A DNA stretch of 64,000 bases from Lobosporangium transversale (Eukaryota; Mortierellomycota; Mortierellomycetes; Mortierellales; Mortierellaceae): assembly GCF_002105155.1 (NCBI RefSeq), contig NW_019028981.1, positions 1,652,501 through 1,716,500 of the forward strand, read 5' to 3'. Position 1 is the first letter of the stretch; the number at the start of each line of letters is the position of its first letter. The position numbers and the translations under genes are program-made. Below, piece by piece: positions 44,790 through 57,504 of this stretch. The notes under the pieces are model-generated. The model was not told the DNA's origin and did no database searches. It saw only the letters and a list, made by a program, of their open reading frames with translations.

Positions 44790-46891
44790 CAGAACTGATT
44801 TTAAAAGAGATGGAAAAAGATGTTATTTAGCGGTTGAAGAAAGTATGATGATGGAAAGAGAAAGAGAAAGGGAAAATTACCTGTTATTAAATATTTTCAT
44901 TCACGCCGCAACATCTGTCCACTTTAACGCCAATAAGATTAGTGCAGTGCACAGCCCTGAAATTTCAAAATGTCTACGCCCTTGTGTCTCTATTGCACTC
45001 TACTTGCACAGTAAGATATGATTATAGTACTAGCATTCAGGATCTATTGTAGCAGCTCTTCGCTTCTAAAGAGTCATAAGTTTGGTTGTGTATTGGGTCG
45101 TCATGTAAAAAAGGGCAGAGTTATAGTCCAGCTACCAATCTTTACATTGATCGGCTTCCTGCTCGAACTTGATATAAACTCGAATGGGTTCCAGGCCTGA
45201 CTAACATCATTTGCAACCAAAAAGAGGACTAGCGATGTCGAATGGCAACCTCAAAGATAATTGATGAAATAGTTGCTAACATGTACTGCTGTGGTAGTAA
45301 TCCAATCAACATTGGAATGCAGCGATCCTCTGATGCAAGGATTCGATCCCAAGGCAATTCTCGCAGCGCCCAAGTGGTGCTAGTTTGCGCTCATGCGGCA
45401 CTAACATCAGAATAAGCCTACATCCTAAATCATTTGTATGTAGGAAATCAATCGCTGCATCCTCATCCTATTCTAAGCGTCTACCTTGAAAGCCTTACTG
45501 CAGCCGTGGGCAAACCAAGGTGCGAACGATTTGGCTTTGATCCTTGGGTCCGTACTATACTCACGCTTTCAAATGACCTAAAATTGATTTTTCCTTTGGG
45601 ACTTGCTTATGATCAGTCAAATCATAGAAGTAGCTATTGTGGGTATTAGAGCATTACCTCGACCATCCTTACAAATTCATCTTGGGCAAATGTGCCTCCG
45701 AGATGACTTCCCATCATCACTCTCTGGTGATCTGAGCCCACAGTGCATCATTCTCCTTTGCTGACTTGTAGCTGACTCAGAAGGCTGCCTGAAAGGCATG
45801 GTATAAGATCGACGACGACGACGATACAACCATGTTTTTAACTCAGTTAATATAAGTGTCACTTTGGGCCGAGACGATTAAGTTGATGACTCTTCTCCCA
45901 ACGCAATGCCTTTTTACAAAGAGTAGCTGGCATAGTATCACAATGTATATGAATATAAAGAAGCTGCAAGTCAGCTCAATCTGGGGCCATTATACACATA
46001 TGTCTGGGAGATCTCAATGGACGGGTAGATGCAGATGTTGATGGTTATCTAGTACTGTGGACAACAAGTGGCTTTCACATCGATGATGGGGTGACTCATC
46101 TTGTGTGGGATCGTCAGTCCTACGCTTATTACTATTAGAGTGTTTTAGTTGCGGATGATACCCGAACTTAAGGATGGTATATGGAGCGGCGTATGAAGAA
46201 GAACGAGCTTTGAAACACTGGCATTGAAAAAACGGCAATAGAAAAGATGGTTACTTTTGCAATTTCCACTGGTCTCGACACATTAAAGTCAGCCATTGCG
46301 ATGGATAGAAGACCCTAGCGAAGGAGTAAACTGTGTGGGGACAAGTTGCGTCGGGGGCAAGCGCCAAGGCAGGAACATGTCAGCAAGGGACCAATGTTAA
46401 CGCACAGGCGGGCAAATTGTATCACGACCATGGAGAGGAGTAGATGACGATGGGAAAAGAGCTATCTGGACAGTCCAAGGCCTTTAGCATGGATTGGTGC
46501 CACAAGACATAGTCAATGATTGGAAAGATACTTTCAAGACAATTGCATTCGTTGCAAGATATGCAGTGTATAGATTTATCAATGCTATTAAAACGCTACA
46601 TAGTCACAGTCTACTGGGAAAGAATAAAGCATCACCACCTGAGAGCATCAGGACTATGCAGCTGGGCAGCACAAACGAAACAGAGGTGATTTCTTTGGAT
46701 CTGCCCAAAGACGACGACGAGCAGCTGACGTGAAAGCGATCATGGTAGAAGCAGATCACGGAATAGGAGAGTGATCGAGATTGACAGTGACAGGACGACT
46801 GGAAGAATATCGCTTTTATACAGTCCAACTTTAATTATGAGATGGATGTAACAGGTGATACGTTTCACAATTCATCCATGCCTCTGTCTTA
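44790..46891. other. Gene-poor region upstream of the F-box gene
   Basis: 2.1 kb without an intact recognisable gene and without long A/T homopolymers. It contains the tRNA-like element at 45329-45411 and scattered open frames. One of these, plus 46494-46733 (79 codons, rich in Lys and Asp/Glu at its end), could be a small protein or an exon, but nothing supports it beyond openness. Confidence 0.5.
45329..45411 (-). ncRNA. tRNA-like 83-bp element (degenerate class II tRNA or tRNA-derived repeat)
   Basis: The element is bounded by a perfect 7-bp inverted repeat (TCTGATG and CATCAGA) and is 83 nt long, the size of tRNA-Leu/Ser. On the minus strand, directly before the closing stem, is GGATCGAATCC, one mismatch from the pol III B-box GGTTCGANTCC. 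The T-stem is imperfect and no clean anticodon arm forms, so it is more likely a relic or a SINE-like copy than a working tRNA. Confidence 0.35.
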
Positions 46892-48721
46892 ATGATGGCA
46901 TCTATTCCAGCATCGGAGTCATTACCGTCATCATCGTCGAACAGCCCTTCTAATGAGGTGCTGCAATTACCGGAGCTGCTGGAAAAAATAGCCACATATG
47001 TCTCGCACACCGACACCCTCCATTCAGCACTTGTTTGTAAGACTTGGGGCTCTGTTTTCACAGCTAACCTCTGGCGCAAATTGAATATGCCTCCAATTCA
47101 CAAGAGCAGCTTCATCAACGGCTTGTTACATCGGGGCCACCATGTTCGTTCACTTACACTTGTCGGTCAATTTGATCACATGTTGTTTTACAAGTCTTGT
47201 CCACAGTTAACTCTGCTTGACCTGACTCTAGCACAATCACTTAATGTGTTTGGACTCCACAATATGGCTCGCTGTCTGCCTAATCTCAAGATCTTAAGGC
47301 TCAATTGCTGCTATGGTCAAAGCTTGTCTTGGCTTGGCCCTTTGACACAACTCGAATGTCTCGAGGAGTTTGCCATGATTAATGACATGCCAGAGTATTC
47401 ACAGAGTGATGTGCCATCGATTTCTGAGCATGAACAATCTTTATATGTCCAGAGTTTAGATGAGGCCTCAAATTCAGTCAATACAGATGTTGATCCAGAT
47501 GAGATGCTTGAAGCTGATCAAGGATTTAGTTATGTAGCGATAGAGGAAGTGGAGCCAACAGATACGACAGAAGAATTGGATCTACAACCAGATTATTTGG
47601 GAGAATTCTTGATTGCTCGTGCCGCAACATTGACTAACTTGAGCCTCGAAGGATTGGACCTGCTTGGATTTAAGCTCTTCAAAACTTATAGTCAGACAAA
47701 TAGTGTAGTAAAGGATGCTACAACACCTACCAGCTCGCCTTGCGCCACAGAGTCTTCTATAATACCAACCATATCCATCAAGCGCCTGAATCTTTCGAAA
47801 ATAGGTGTTTATCATACGAGTTCTGTCATAGAGCCACTTTTAATGCAGTGCCATGGCCTTGAGACATTAGACATATCAGGGAACTTCGAGAAACCATGGG
47901 ACATGTTCCAATGGTCGTTACTTCCTCGATATTGTTTGAAGCTTACCTCTTTAAATTTGGGTCAGTTATCATCTATCGACAATGATCAACTGGTACAAGT
48001 CGTGCGATGTTGTCCGGGGTTCCGCTCGTTGCTGGCACCACAATCCAACCTTCATAGCAAAGTTCTGGACGCCATTGTAGATAGATGGTTAGAGACATTA
48101 CATGATTTAGGTGGAGCTCGAGAGTTCACTGTTCAGAAGACTGGATTCCTAGAACTCGACATTTCCTGGTGTTCAGAGATTAAGCAAGAGTCAGTTCAGC
48201 GGCTATTGAAGCATGTATCGACGCTGAAGAGCTTTAGATGTTCATGGTGTCAACAAATTGATCTAAGCTTATTTCAATTAGAATGGAGTTGTCTGGGTCT
48301 TATTGAGTTGGAAGCACAGGGACTTGACAAGCCAACTACAACTGATGACGAATTCAGCTGCTCACCTGAAGTTCACATGTTTAAACGGATATCCCAATTC
48401 AGCTTTCTGAGGCACCTCGCAATTGGGTCCGATGAGGTGATGGCATCTATCACAAATGGGTTTGAGTTGTTGGGACTGCGAAAGGCTGGCAACAACGATG
48501 AGCAGACGGCGAAGCCCTGCTTGAATCAACTTCAATATCTGTCTATTATTGGGCATGAAGAGAGCCCATTAGGAATAAGTGAAATGTCAGTCGTGGCCAG
48601 TTCGTTTCCTCAGCTGCGTCATTTTCACTTTGGGCTTGGGCTAGTATCACCAGAGATGCAAACTTGGTTGGCTGGACAACGACCTGATGTTCATCAGGAG
48701 GAGCAGCGCATCTACTATTGA
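46892..48721 (+). CDS. F-box and leucine-rich repeat protein
   Basis: 609 aa, single exon. After a Ser-rich start, an F-box-like helix set occupies about residues 22-65 (LQLPELLEKIATYVSHTDTL, then SALVCKTWGSVF). The rest is leucine-rich: VRSLTLVGQF, LTLLDLTLAQSLNVFGL, LKILRLNCCYGQSL and later GFLELDISWCSEIKQESVQ. This is the arrangement of SCF substrate receptors; the F-box would bind SKP1, a copy of which lies at 62836-63315. An acidic insertion (residues 175-225) interrupts the repeats. The substrate is unknown. Such F-box/LRR proteins form large families in Mortierella-like fungi. The start at 46892 is one of two adjacent ATGs. Confidence 0.8.
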   Translation: MMASIPASESLPSSSSNSPSNEVLQLPELLEKIATYVSHTDTLHSALVCKTWGSVFTANLWRKLNMPPIHKSSFINGLLHRGHHVRSLTLVGQFDHMLFYKSCPQLTLLDLTLAQSLNVFGLHNMARCLPNLKILRLNCCYGQSLSWLGPLTQLECLEEFAMINDMPEYSQSDVPSISEHEQSLYVQSLDEASNSVNTDVDPDEMLEADQGFSYVAIEEVEPTDTTEELDLQPDYLGEFLIARAATLTNLSLEGLDLLGFKLFKTYSQTNSVVKDATTPTSSPCATESSIIPTISIKRLNLSKIGVYHTSSVIEPLLMQCHGLETLDISGNFEKPWDMFQWSLLPRYCLKLTSLNLGQLSSIDNDQLVQVVRCCPGFRSLLAPQSNLHSKVLDAIVDRWLETLHDLGGAREFTVQKTGFLELDISWCSEIKQESVQRLLKHVSTLKSFRCSWCQQIDLSLFQLEWSCLGLIELEAQGLDKPTTTDDEFSCSPEVHMFKRISQFSFLRHLAIGSDEVMASITNGFELLGLRKAGNNDEQTAKPCLNQLQYLSIIGHEESPLGISEMSVVASSFPQLRHFHFGLGLVSPEMQTWLAGQRPDVHQEEQRIYY

Positions 48722-48752
48722 AATATTAAAAATTAAAACATTCTTGCATTTC

Positions 48753-48758
48753 AATAAA
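48753..48758 (+). terminator. AATAAA polyadenylation signal after the F-box gene
   Basis: Lies 32 bp after the F-box gene's stop and 84 bp before the adenylate cyclase start, so both a 3' end and a promoter must fit in 120 bp. Confidence 0.5.
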
Positions 48759-48841
48759 AACCTGCTTCTGCATTTTCTTGTCAGTTTTGACAAACGCTAC
48801 GACAATCATCACCTTCATCAACCACCACAGTAACAGTTATT

Positions 48842-51800
48842 ATGTCTCCTTTGCCTGGTACGACCGATGGCCGCAAACTATCTTCAGCATCCGTGTCTGC
48901 TACATCTCTATCCTCGTCGAGTCAACTAGAGAGCGGGATGGCAGACCCAGGCTTGACATCCAGCATTAGTACCAGAAGACCCTCAGTCGGATCCACCTTC
49001 TTTGCTTCAGGAAGTAGTAATCACGGAAACGGGCAATCATCTTCACCTTCGCTTTTCCCTGTTCATCATGCTTTAGAAGAACAGCAACAATACTCACAGC
49101 AGCATCGACCACGCCCTAGGAACAACAGCCATAATGGAAGGAGCCATGTCTTCCATCCATTGGATGCGATCGCACAAAACTCTTTGGTGAACCCCTATGC
49201 CAATGCTGAGAGTGGAGGAAATAGCACTTCAGCCAGTAGTAAGCGAAAAAACATTAATAAGGAGGCAGGGGACTCTGGTGGCATTCGCTCATTTTTTCGT
49301 TCATCATCGAGGCCTCCTTCGCCTGTAACTGCAGACTCATCCGACAACTTACCCATCAGTCATACTCGCAAGACATCATTTGGCAGTTACAAGAATTCGA
49401 TTCCAATGAACGGCACTGCCTCGAGCACAACGACATTGAACACATTTTATTCGAGTTCAACAACGCTCCACATTGGCCCCAGCAGCTCAAGTTATGTTAG
49501 CAATAGCGGTATCCTTAGCAGCAGTCTTGGAAACTCTTCCCAACCATATCAGTACCGCCCAGCTCCACACCCATTCAGCTCAGACTCAGGCCGAAGACGC
49601 TCGACTGAGTCATACTCGCGGTCACCTTCTCCCGACTCTTTCCTACAGCGACAGTATCAAGGAGGTATCAGTCCTGGCAAACATCCTGTCCCTGCCACTC
49701 CATCTCAACACCGCACATATCAGCAGACAGAATCCATTAAAGAGTCCCGTCACAGACGTACCAGATCTTCCGATTTCAATGAGATCCGTCCCGGGTTACC
49801 TCAAGAGCTCGCCGAACTCCAGAATAATATCGCCAGCCCTGCCAAAGAGCCTAAGAAGGGTTTGTTTGGCCTGTTCAAGAAAAAGACTCATCATCCTGCT
49901 TCCTCCTCTCCGACTCCGTCATCATCAGCATACCCTACTCTAGATCGTAAGTTTTATTTTATTATGCTCTTAGACGTACTGGTTTATCGATTGATTTTCT
50001 AAATATCAGATGTCATTATTCTTGTCACCAGAGTTATCCCGCAAATATTCAGCCGAAGATCCGCTTTCCATACTCCCACCGCCTACTTTGACCTCAGCAC
50101 AGGGCTTTGCATTGTTATCTGAACAAGATATATCGATAGGATCTGGTTGCTCCTTTGATCGAAGATATGGTAGTGATGGAGGAGATTATCCAAGACATCC
50201 GCCTCCTTTCTCAATTGGCAAAAAAACGTCAAAAAAAGATATTCATGCGGTAATCCTCGTTGAACGGCCGATCTAGATATTTTTTGATCCTCCTTACTTT
50301 CTTAAAACTAACTTTTCATGGCACTTTATATTAATTACGATATCTTTAGCAAGATTCAATTTTCCCAGGATATGTTGGTGAGTGAAGGTTAATATTACTG
50401 CAACTTAGGCATCGATGCAAAGGTGGATTATTGATGAAAGTGTAATGTTCTTCTACCTTGTAGTAGACCAAACCGACTTCCCAGGGCCAATAAGTGTCAA
50501 AGATGATCCCAAGAATGCGCTACGTCAACTTCAGCCTACATCAGCTAGTGGTGCTGACTGGCATGCCCCTGAGAGCTGGGGTGTTCAGTCTATTTCCGGA
50601 TCAACTATAGGTCCCCTTCAAAAGTCACTTGCCTTGAAAACCGAGGACCCTACATCTGATGACATGGAGCAGAGCGATGATGAAAGCTGGGATTATGATA
50701 AAAGGAAGTTGTCAACGATTAGAATCTTCCGGCCAGACACAACTTACACAACTGTTAACTGCCGGTATAATATTACAGCAAGTGAATTGAGCGCAATGCT
50801 TGGCCGAAAGATTTTTAAGCCCGACACATCCAAGTATCATATATATATCCTTCGAAATAACGTTGGTATGTTATTTATACTTGGTTACATTAGTACAGGT
50901 GTTCTCTGTCTTTGTTTCAACTAACAGATCCGTCATTATTTGAATTAGTTCGTCCACTCGGCCCTAACGAAAGGCCTCTCAGCATTTTGCGCCGATGCCT
51001 CGTGCAGTTTGGATATACGGATCAAGACAAATTAGACGAACTCTCTGGAAAGGATAATAGATTCCTATGCCGTTTCACATTTGCAGAGAGTGGGCTTCCA
51101 TTGGTCAAGGTAATAGACATAGACAAATTATGGGCGATAAAAGTATTACAATATCGTTCGTAAATTACTAATATTTTTAGAATAATATGTCAAATTTAGG
51201 AGACTGATTTCCCGGCACATAGTATATATGCCGATGTAAATTTGCAACGCCAATGCTTACCCACAATACCAATCTTCCTGTATTCAAGAGCCAAAGATAT
51301 TGTGCGTTTAAATATTTCGCATAACCAGCGGATGGATTTACCGCTTGATTTTGTGCAGAACTGTAGCGCATTGAGGGACCTTCGAATGGCTTATAATGAC
51401 TTGGATAAGGTTCCAAGCAATGTCCGATACATTTTGAATCTTCAGATCCTAGACGTTCGCGGCAATCGCATTAGGGATCTTCAAAAGGCTCATTTGGAAG
51501 AGGCTCGCAAATTGGATACTTTGATTCTTCAATGCAATCGCTTAAACTCCATTCCGGATGCTTTTCAGGAATTTCAGCATCTGCGCATCCTTAATCTCTC
51601 GAGCAACAACTTTGAGAAGGTGCCAGCTGTACTCTGTACAATTCAATCATTGGAAGAGCTGGATCTCAGTTTCAACAGCATTTCAGAAATCCCTCATGAA
51701 ATCAGTCATCTCGTACGACTGAAGAAGCTACTTTTATACGGCAACGAGATCGGGCCGTTTTTGCCTAAGAGCATGGAGACAATGACGGCTCTACAAAAAC

Positions 51801-54800
51801 TGGATATTCGCCAGAACGGCATATTGAATATAGATGCATTGAACGAACTTCCAGCTCTTGAAGAGTTGTTGGTGGACTACAACACAAAGGTTGTCCTCAA
51901 CAATGCATTTGGCGCGCTGGTGCGACTTTCGATTGTGAAATGCAACATGACTGACATCAATCTACGAGGTACCGGCAACACACTTACCTTCCTCGACCTC
52001 TCTTCGAATAAGCTCTCCAACTTGGCTCCAACCTTGTTTGAACACCTAAGATGCTTGGAAATTCTGAAACTTGATCACAATAGTATAAGCTCTATTCCGT
52101 CGACCGTTGGTGCGCTCAAGAAACTTAGAACGCTTTCAGTTGCGTATAATAATCTCTCTAGTATACCCGATGACATCGCACAGCTTCACTCCCTTATTGA
52201 TCTGGACGTTCGTAGTAATAGTCTTGGAGAGCTCCCCGGAGCTATCTGGAAATGTTCACTCAAGTATCTCAACGCGTCTTCCAACATTCTTGAGTCTTTT
52301 CCAGATCCACCAGGAAACTATAGTCTTAAAGCGGGCGATGAGTCACTCATTACAGCATCATCATCATCAATAACATCATACGATATGGAGCCTGTCGCGC
52401 CTGTCCATTTTCAAGGTCCATCCCCCATCAGTCGCTCCGACCATATCCCCCCACTGGTAACCACACTGGAAACACTGTGTTTGGCTGATAATCGGCTGCC
52501 AGACGATGTTTTCTATCCCCTATCGCGTCTTTGTGCCTTGAAGATTTTAAATTTAAGTCATAATTTTATTGCTGAGATCCCTCGAGGCCAAATACCAAAC
52601 ACAGGTAACATCCAGGAGCTATATTTGAGTGGAAATCAACTCACTAACCTACCTGCGGATGACATCGAGTCGATGCGCAATCTTCAGGTATTGCATGTCA
52701 GCGGAAACAAGCTCACGACGCTCCCTGCAGAGTTGGGAAAGATCAATCGTCTTAAGGTGCTCGATGTTGGCTGTAATATGTTGAAGTACAACATCTTAAA
52801 TTGGCCGTATGACTGGAACTGGTAAGAAAACACATTCGTGATTAAAATGGTTGGTAACACAGTATTCACTTAGAAGAGCTTACAAAGTGTATATTATTAT
52901 CTAATACTATTATCAGGAATTGGAATCTTGAACTCAAGTACCTGAATATGTCTGGAAATAAGCGCCTTCAAATTAAACGGCAGGCAGCTGAAACGATACC
53001 GACAGCATCTCGCCCAGGAAATTTGTCTGAATTCAGTAACCTTACTTGTCTTCGAATTCTTGGATTAATGGATGTTACTATCACAGATAATGTCCCAGAT
53101 GATACCGTAGATAAACGAGTCAGAACATCGACATCCACTCTGCATAATATGTCATATGGTATGGCTGATACTTTAGGCGATGGCGAAAATCTTTGCATTT
53201 GGGATCTTGTTCATCCTAAATTTCAGACTAAGGATGATGAAGTATTATTCGGCCTGTTTGATGGCCGATCTGGAAAGTCTCGATCAAGCTGTCGAATGAC
53301 TAGCCATCTTAAGGATCGGTTCGGCGCGTACTTCAAAATCGAGCTGGAAAAACTAGAAGGTTCTGACACTGTTGTTAGTGCACTTCGGCGCACATTCTTG
53401 GGCCTCGATCGTGAGCTCTGGCCACTTGCTAAAGGGGAAGGTGGCAGGGGAGGAGCTTCTGCACTCGTAGCTTATATCAAAGGAATGACTTTATACACGG
53501 CCAACGTTGGGGACACAATTGCTGTATTAGTCAAGAAATCGGATTCATTTAATGTGATTTCACAAAAGCATATTCCTTGGAACCCAACAGAAGCGGCACG
53601 GATTAAGCGTTCTGGTGGATTTGTTAGCGAAAACGGGCTTTTGAATGACGAGCTAGATATTTCAAGATCGTTTGGACAGTATCATCTTATTCCGATTGTC
53701 AACTCAAACCCATTCATTGAGACCACCACTCTGACGGAGGATGACGATTTTCTGATCATGGCCTCTAAGTCGTTCTGGGATGTCATGTCTTATAATACTG
53801 CAGTGGACATCGCTAAGGCTGGTATGAGGATTTATGGTGACTTGATGCACGCATCTCAAAAGCTGAGGGATATTGCTATTTCGTATGGTGCTCGTGAGCA
53901 TATGGTTGTGATGTTAGTAGGAGTTGGAGATCTATTCAAGAAAAAGGAGCCTTCGGATACTTTGGAATATCACCAGCATAAAAAGAGGCCAAAGCCGACT
54001 GAAGGTCCGATTGATGCCGTAAGTGAAGTCGTCACTTTCATTTGTTAAACCTCCTTTCTTTTTTTCTCAGTGAGCGAGAGTACTCATGGCTTTTACTTGA
54101 ATTATCAAGTTGAAATACTTAAAACCCGAGATAGAGCCTCCACAAGGCGATGTTGCCATGGTTTTCACAGACATCAAGAACTCCTCCAGATTGTGGGAAG
54201 ATATGCCTATTGCCATGGCTATTGCGATTAAGGAGCAGTTTAACATCATGCGACGCCAGCTCCGCTCTATTGGTGGGTACGAGGTCAAAAACGAAGGTGA
54301 CGCTATGATGGCGTCATTTTCGAGTGTGCCAGCTGCCATATTGTGGTGCTTTAAGGTGCAGGAACTACTCATATCCGCAGACTGGCCGCAGGATATTCTA
54401 GATACTGAGGATGGTCAGACAATTTTTAGCGCCTCGGATCCTAATCAACCCATCTATAAAGGGCTTTCTGTTCGTATGGGGATCCATTGGGGACAACCCG
54501 TAAGCCATCGGGATGAAGTGACACGGCGAATGGACTACTATGGGACGATGGTCAACCGTGCGGCTCGAATTTGCGCCTCGGCTGATGGTGGAGAAATATG
54601 TGTCAGCAGTGAAGTAGTTAAGGTGATGCAGAACATACTTTCGGACTCTTCTTTGGAATATTCTGACTTTCCGGATGCTGAGCATGTTCGAGAGATGATG
54701 AAGCTCGGCTACGTAGTGATCGATATTGGTGAAAAGAAGCTAAAAGGGCTAGAAACCCCAGAAAGCCTGCATCTACTCTACACCCGGTTACTCGCTGAGC

Positions 54801-55426
54801 GTTACACAACAGAGGCTAAGAGTGTTGCAGCTACTCCCGTCTTAGGAACTGTAAAATGATATCTATAGTTTGAGACGAACTGCATGTCAAGGTACAATTG
54901 GTAGTCTGGTTCATGCATAGTAATATGCTTTTTTTTTTCTTTTTTTCTTTTTATCATCATAGCAGGAGGTATTGACACAACCGACATGCTTGGATCCGAC
55001 TTCGGTGCGGGTGATACAGAGCATATGCTTACGTCTTGAGCGACTTGTTTCAGGGGCTGTGTCCAAATATGGACGCGCGACGGAGCAAGACCTGGCTTTG
55101 CTCTCGCTAACCATCAGAGATAATGCGGATCAAGATGACCTTAGACGCATTGCTGAGAATTGCATATGGAGGATTGAGGTAAGTTTTTTTTTTTTTATAA
55201 AATCTTCTGCTTTGGCATTTTTTTTGGTCGAAAACTAATCCATACCTTCTTTTTGCTCTTTATTTAGAATTGTTTCTCGCAGTTATACATGGCCAAATCT
55301 GGACAATATGTTGCTGTGTATGATAGACTGACTAAGGTCTTAAAAAATGATCCGAACTACATCTTGCAGGCGCTACAGCAATATGTAAGTATGGTGGGCA
55401 GTATGGGATCTACTGCGCTTTTGTGA
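48842..55426 (+). CDS. CYR1: Adenylate cyclase, fungal RA-LRR-PP2C-cyclase type
   Basis: Makes cAMP for PKA signalling at the membrane. Proposed exons 48842-49946, 50032-50249, 50369-50387, 50464-50865, 50928-51109, 51200-52821, 52917-54018, 54110-54850, 54966-55178, 55268-55426; 5,763 nt (1,920 aa). Ser-rich N-terminus; Ras-associating domain about 528-640 (TIRIFRPDTTYTTVNCRYNI); leucine-rich repeats about 657-1180; PP2C-like domain about 1270-1520; class III cyclase domain about 1555-1745; C-terminal helical region to 1920. Catalytic residues are visible: FTDIKNSSRLWE and KNEGDAMMASF (metal-binding Asp and the Lys of adenine choice), and TMVNRAARICA (Asn/Arg of the transition state). The PP2C-like part has FDGR where active phosphatases have DGHG. 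The 19-nt third exon is the least certain part. The acceptor at 54961-54965 is a tandem TAGCAG. Confidence 0.93.
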
Positions 55427-55785
55427 AGTCGTCAATGAGAGAAAGAAAAAAGCAGACTCTTGTATGAGTATGGAGCTGGATATACCCTAGCCAAGCCTGT
55501 CAAATAGAACATTTTTTTCGAAATATAAGATAACATTATGATAAACTGGAATGAGGTTCGCCTATTCAAAGGTTATGAAATGTCAGTGATCAGAGCCTTT
55601 TATTGTGACGGTCTCACTCCGTCAAACAGCTGTACTAATGTGATTCTTGTCTTCATTTTCCACAAACTTTTTGCATCACTTCATTGCACTTCGCATCGTT
55701 CTTCTCCTCCATTTACATCTCGGCATATTATCCCTCAAATAAAAAAAAGAAAAAGAGAGTATTCTGCATAGTGCAGTGAGAGCAA

Positions 55786-57504
55786 ATGTCACGAAGGACA
55801 GTAGTCCATTATGGACCCGATTCGACCTCCAGTTCCACATTTTCGACTAGATCCAATGCTCTGCCTACTACCAGAAGCATAAGTCTTTCTAAACGTGTAG
55901 CCAATCATTCCAACGACATTGTCGCTTACTTCCATGATGAGGAAGTTGGAAACTATCACTATGGGGTATGATCATTTGAAATTAGAAAAGCAAATTGGGA
56001 ATCTTTATGTCTAGGTTATTAGCCTTGGTTTTGTGAATTTATCATTGAAACCATGGTACGCTTCTGATGGATGATAGGAGCGGCATCCAATGAAGCCACA
56101 TCGACTTACTTTGACTAACCATCTGGTGATAGCGTACGATCTACACAAGAAAATGGAAGTTTTTCAGCCTCGTAGGGCAACGGATGAGGAGATCATGGAC
56201 TTTCATGCCCCAGATTACATCGATTTTTTAAAAAGGTTGGTTTGGTTTTGAAACTGCTTTTTTTTTTTTGCTTTATGAAGCATAGCCACTGACAGACAAT
56301 GTTTTTATTTAATGAAATTCAGGGTCACACCAGAAAACATGAATAATTTCAGTAAAGTTTTTAGTCGTTATAATGTCGGGGATGACTGTCCTGTTTTTGA
56401 CGGCATGTTTGACTTTTGCAAGATCTACTCTGGCGCGACTATGGATGCGGCCCGCAAGTTGACTAATGGCTCTGCTGATATCAGTATCAACTGGTCTGGA
56501 GGTTTGCATCATGCTAAGCGGGTTGAGGCATCAGGCTTTTGTTATGTTAATGATATTGTTCTGGGGATCTTCGAATTACTTAGGTGAGTATCATTCTTGG
56601 GAGTAGATGTGTTGTCCGCATCTGAGGGCCATCAATAGTGAACCCAGCTATTTTAATTATTAAACTAATAACTAGACATTACCCTCGAGTTCTCTATGTT
56701 GACATCGACATTCACCATGGGGACGGAGTGCAGGAGGCGTTTTACGCGACGGATCGAGTCATGACGGTTTCTTTTCATAAATACAATGGTGACTTCTTTC
56801 CGGGAACTGGAGACATCGACGAGATTGGAAGCGGGATCGGGAAGCATTATTCACTGAATGTGCCACTCAAAGATGGTATTGACGATGACTCCTACATTTA
56901 TTTATTCAAGTCGGTGATGGAAGCAGTTATCAATTCATTCAGGCCTTCCGCGATCGTCCTACAGTGTGGCGCAGATTCGCTAGGATGCGATCGACTAGGA
57001 TGCTTCAACTTATCTATAAAGGCGCACGGAGAATGTGTTCGATTCATAAAGGACTTTAAGTTACCGCTATTAGTGCTTGGTGGAGGAGGATACACGATTC
57101 GAAATGTGGCAAGGTGCTGGGCTTATGAGACATCCATTTTAGTGGACCATGAAGTCTCAAATGACTTGCCATACCATGAGTACATCGATTATTTTCAACC
57201 AGATTACAAGCTTCATCCACATCTTTCTGGAAAAGTAGAAAACATGAATACCAAGCAATATATTCGGAACCTTAGGATCAAAGTTCTGGAGCACCTCAGG
57301 TTTTTAAATGGTGCACCCAGTGTTCAGATGCAAGAAATACCTCCAGATATTCAAGGATTCCTGGAAATGAATGACGAAGAAGAGGCAGAGCTGCTGGCTG
57401 ACTCTGCTAAGGGAAAAGAAGAAAAGGAACAACAGCGTACACGCGATCACCAAAATGAGTTCTTCGATAGCGAGCGTGACATCGACATGGAGGACGAGAG
57501 CTAG
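55786..57504 (+). CDS. HOS2: Class I histone deacetylase, HOS2/HDAC3 type
   Basis: Zinc-dependent lysine deacetylase, catalytic subunit of a Set3/NCoR-type complex in the nucleus. Exons 55786-55965, 56078-56235, 56323-56583, 56676-57504; 1,428 nt (475 aa). Catalytic motifs are intact: the His dyad in [13 protein letters not shown], the metal ligands in [20 protein letters not shown], the Asp in [20 protein letters not shown], and the Tyr in [17 protein letters not shown]. The segments [20 protein letters not shown] and [20 protein letters not shown] agree better with HDAC3/HOS2 than with RPD3. A 45-residue Ser/Thr/Arg-rich N-terminal extension precedes the domain. The tail is acidic and ends MEDES, as in HDAC3 relatives. 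Tandem with adenylate cyclase (359-bp gap). Confidence 0.93.

Noticed and set aside
46494-46733. 79-codon plus-strand ORF before the F-box gene
   Set aside because: Plausible composition but no homology, no splice context and no conservation evidence available; left as part of the intergenic description.
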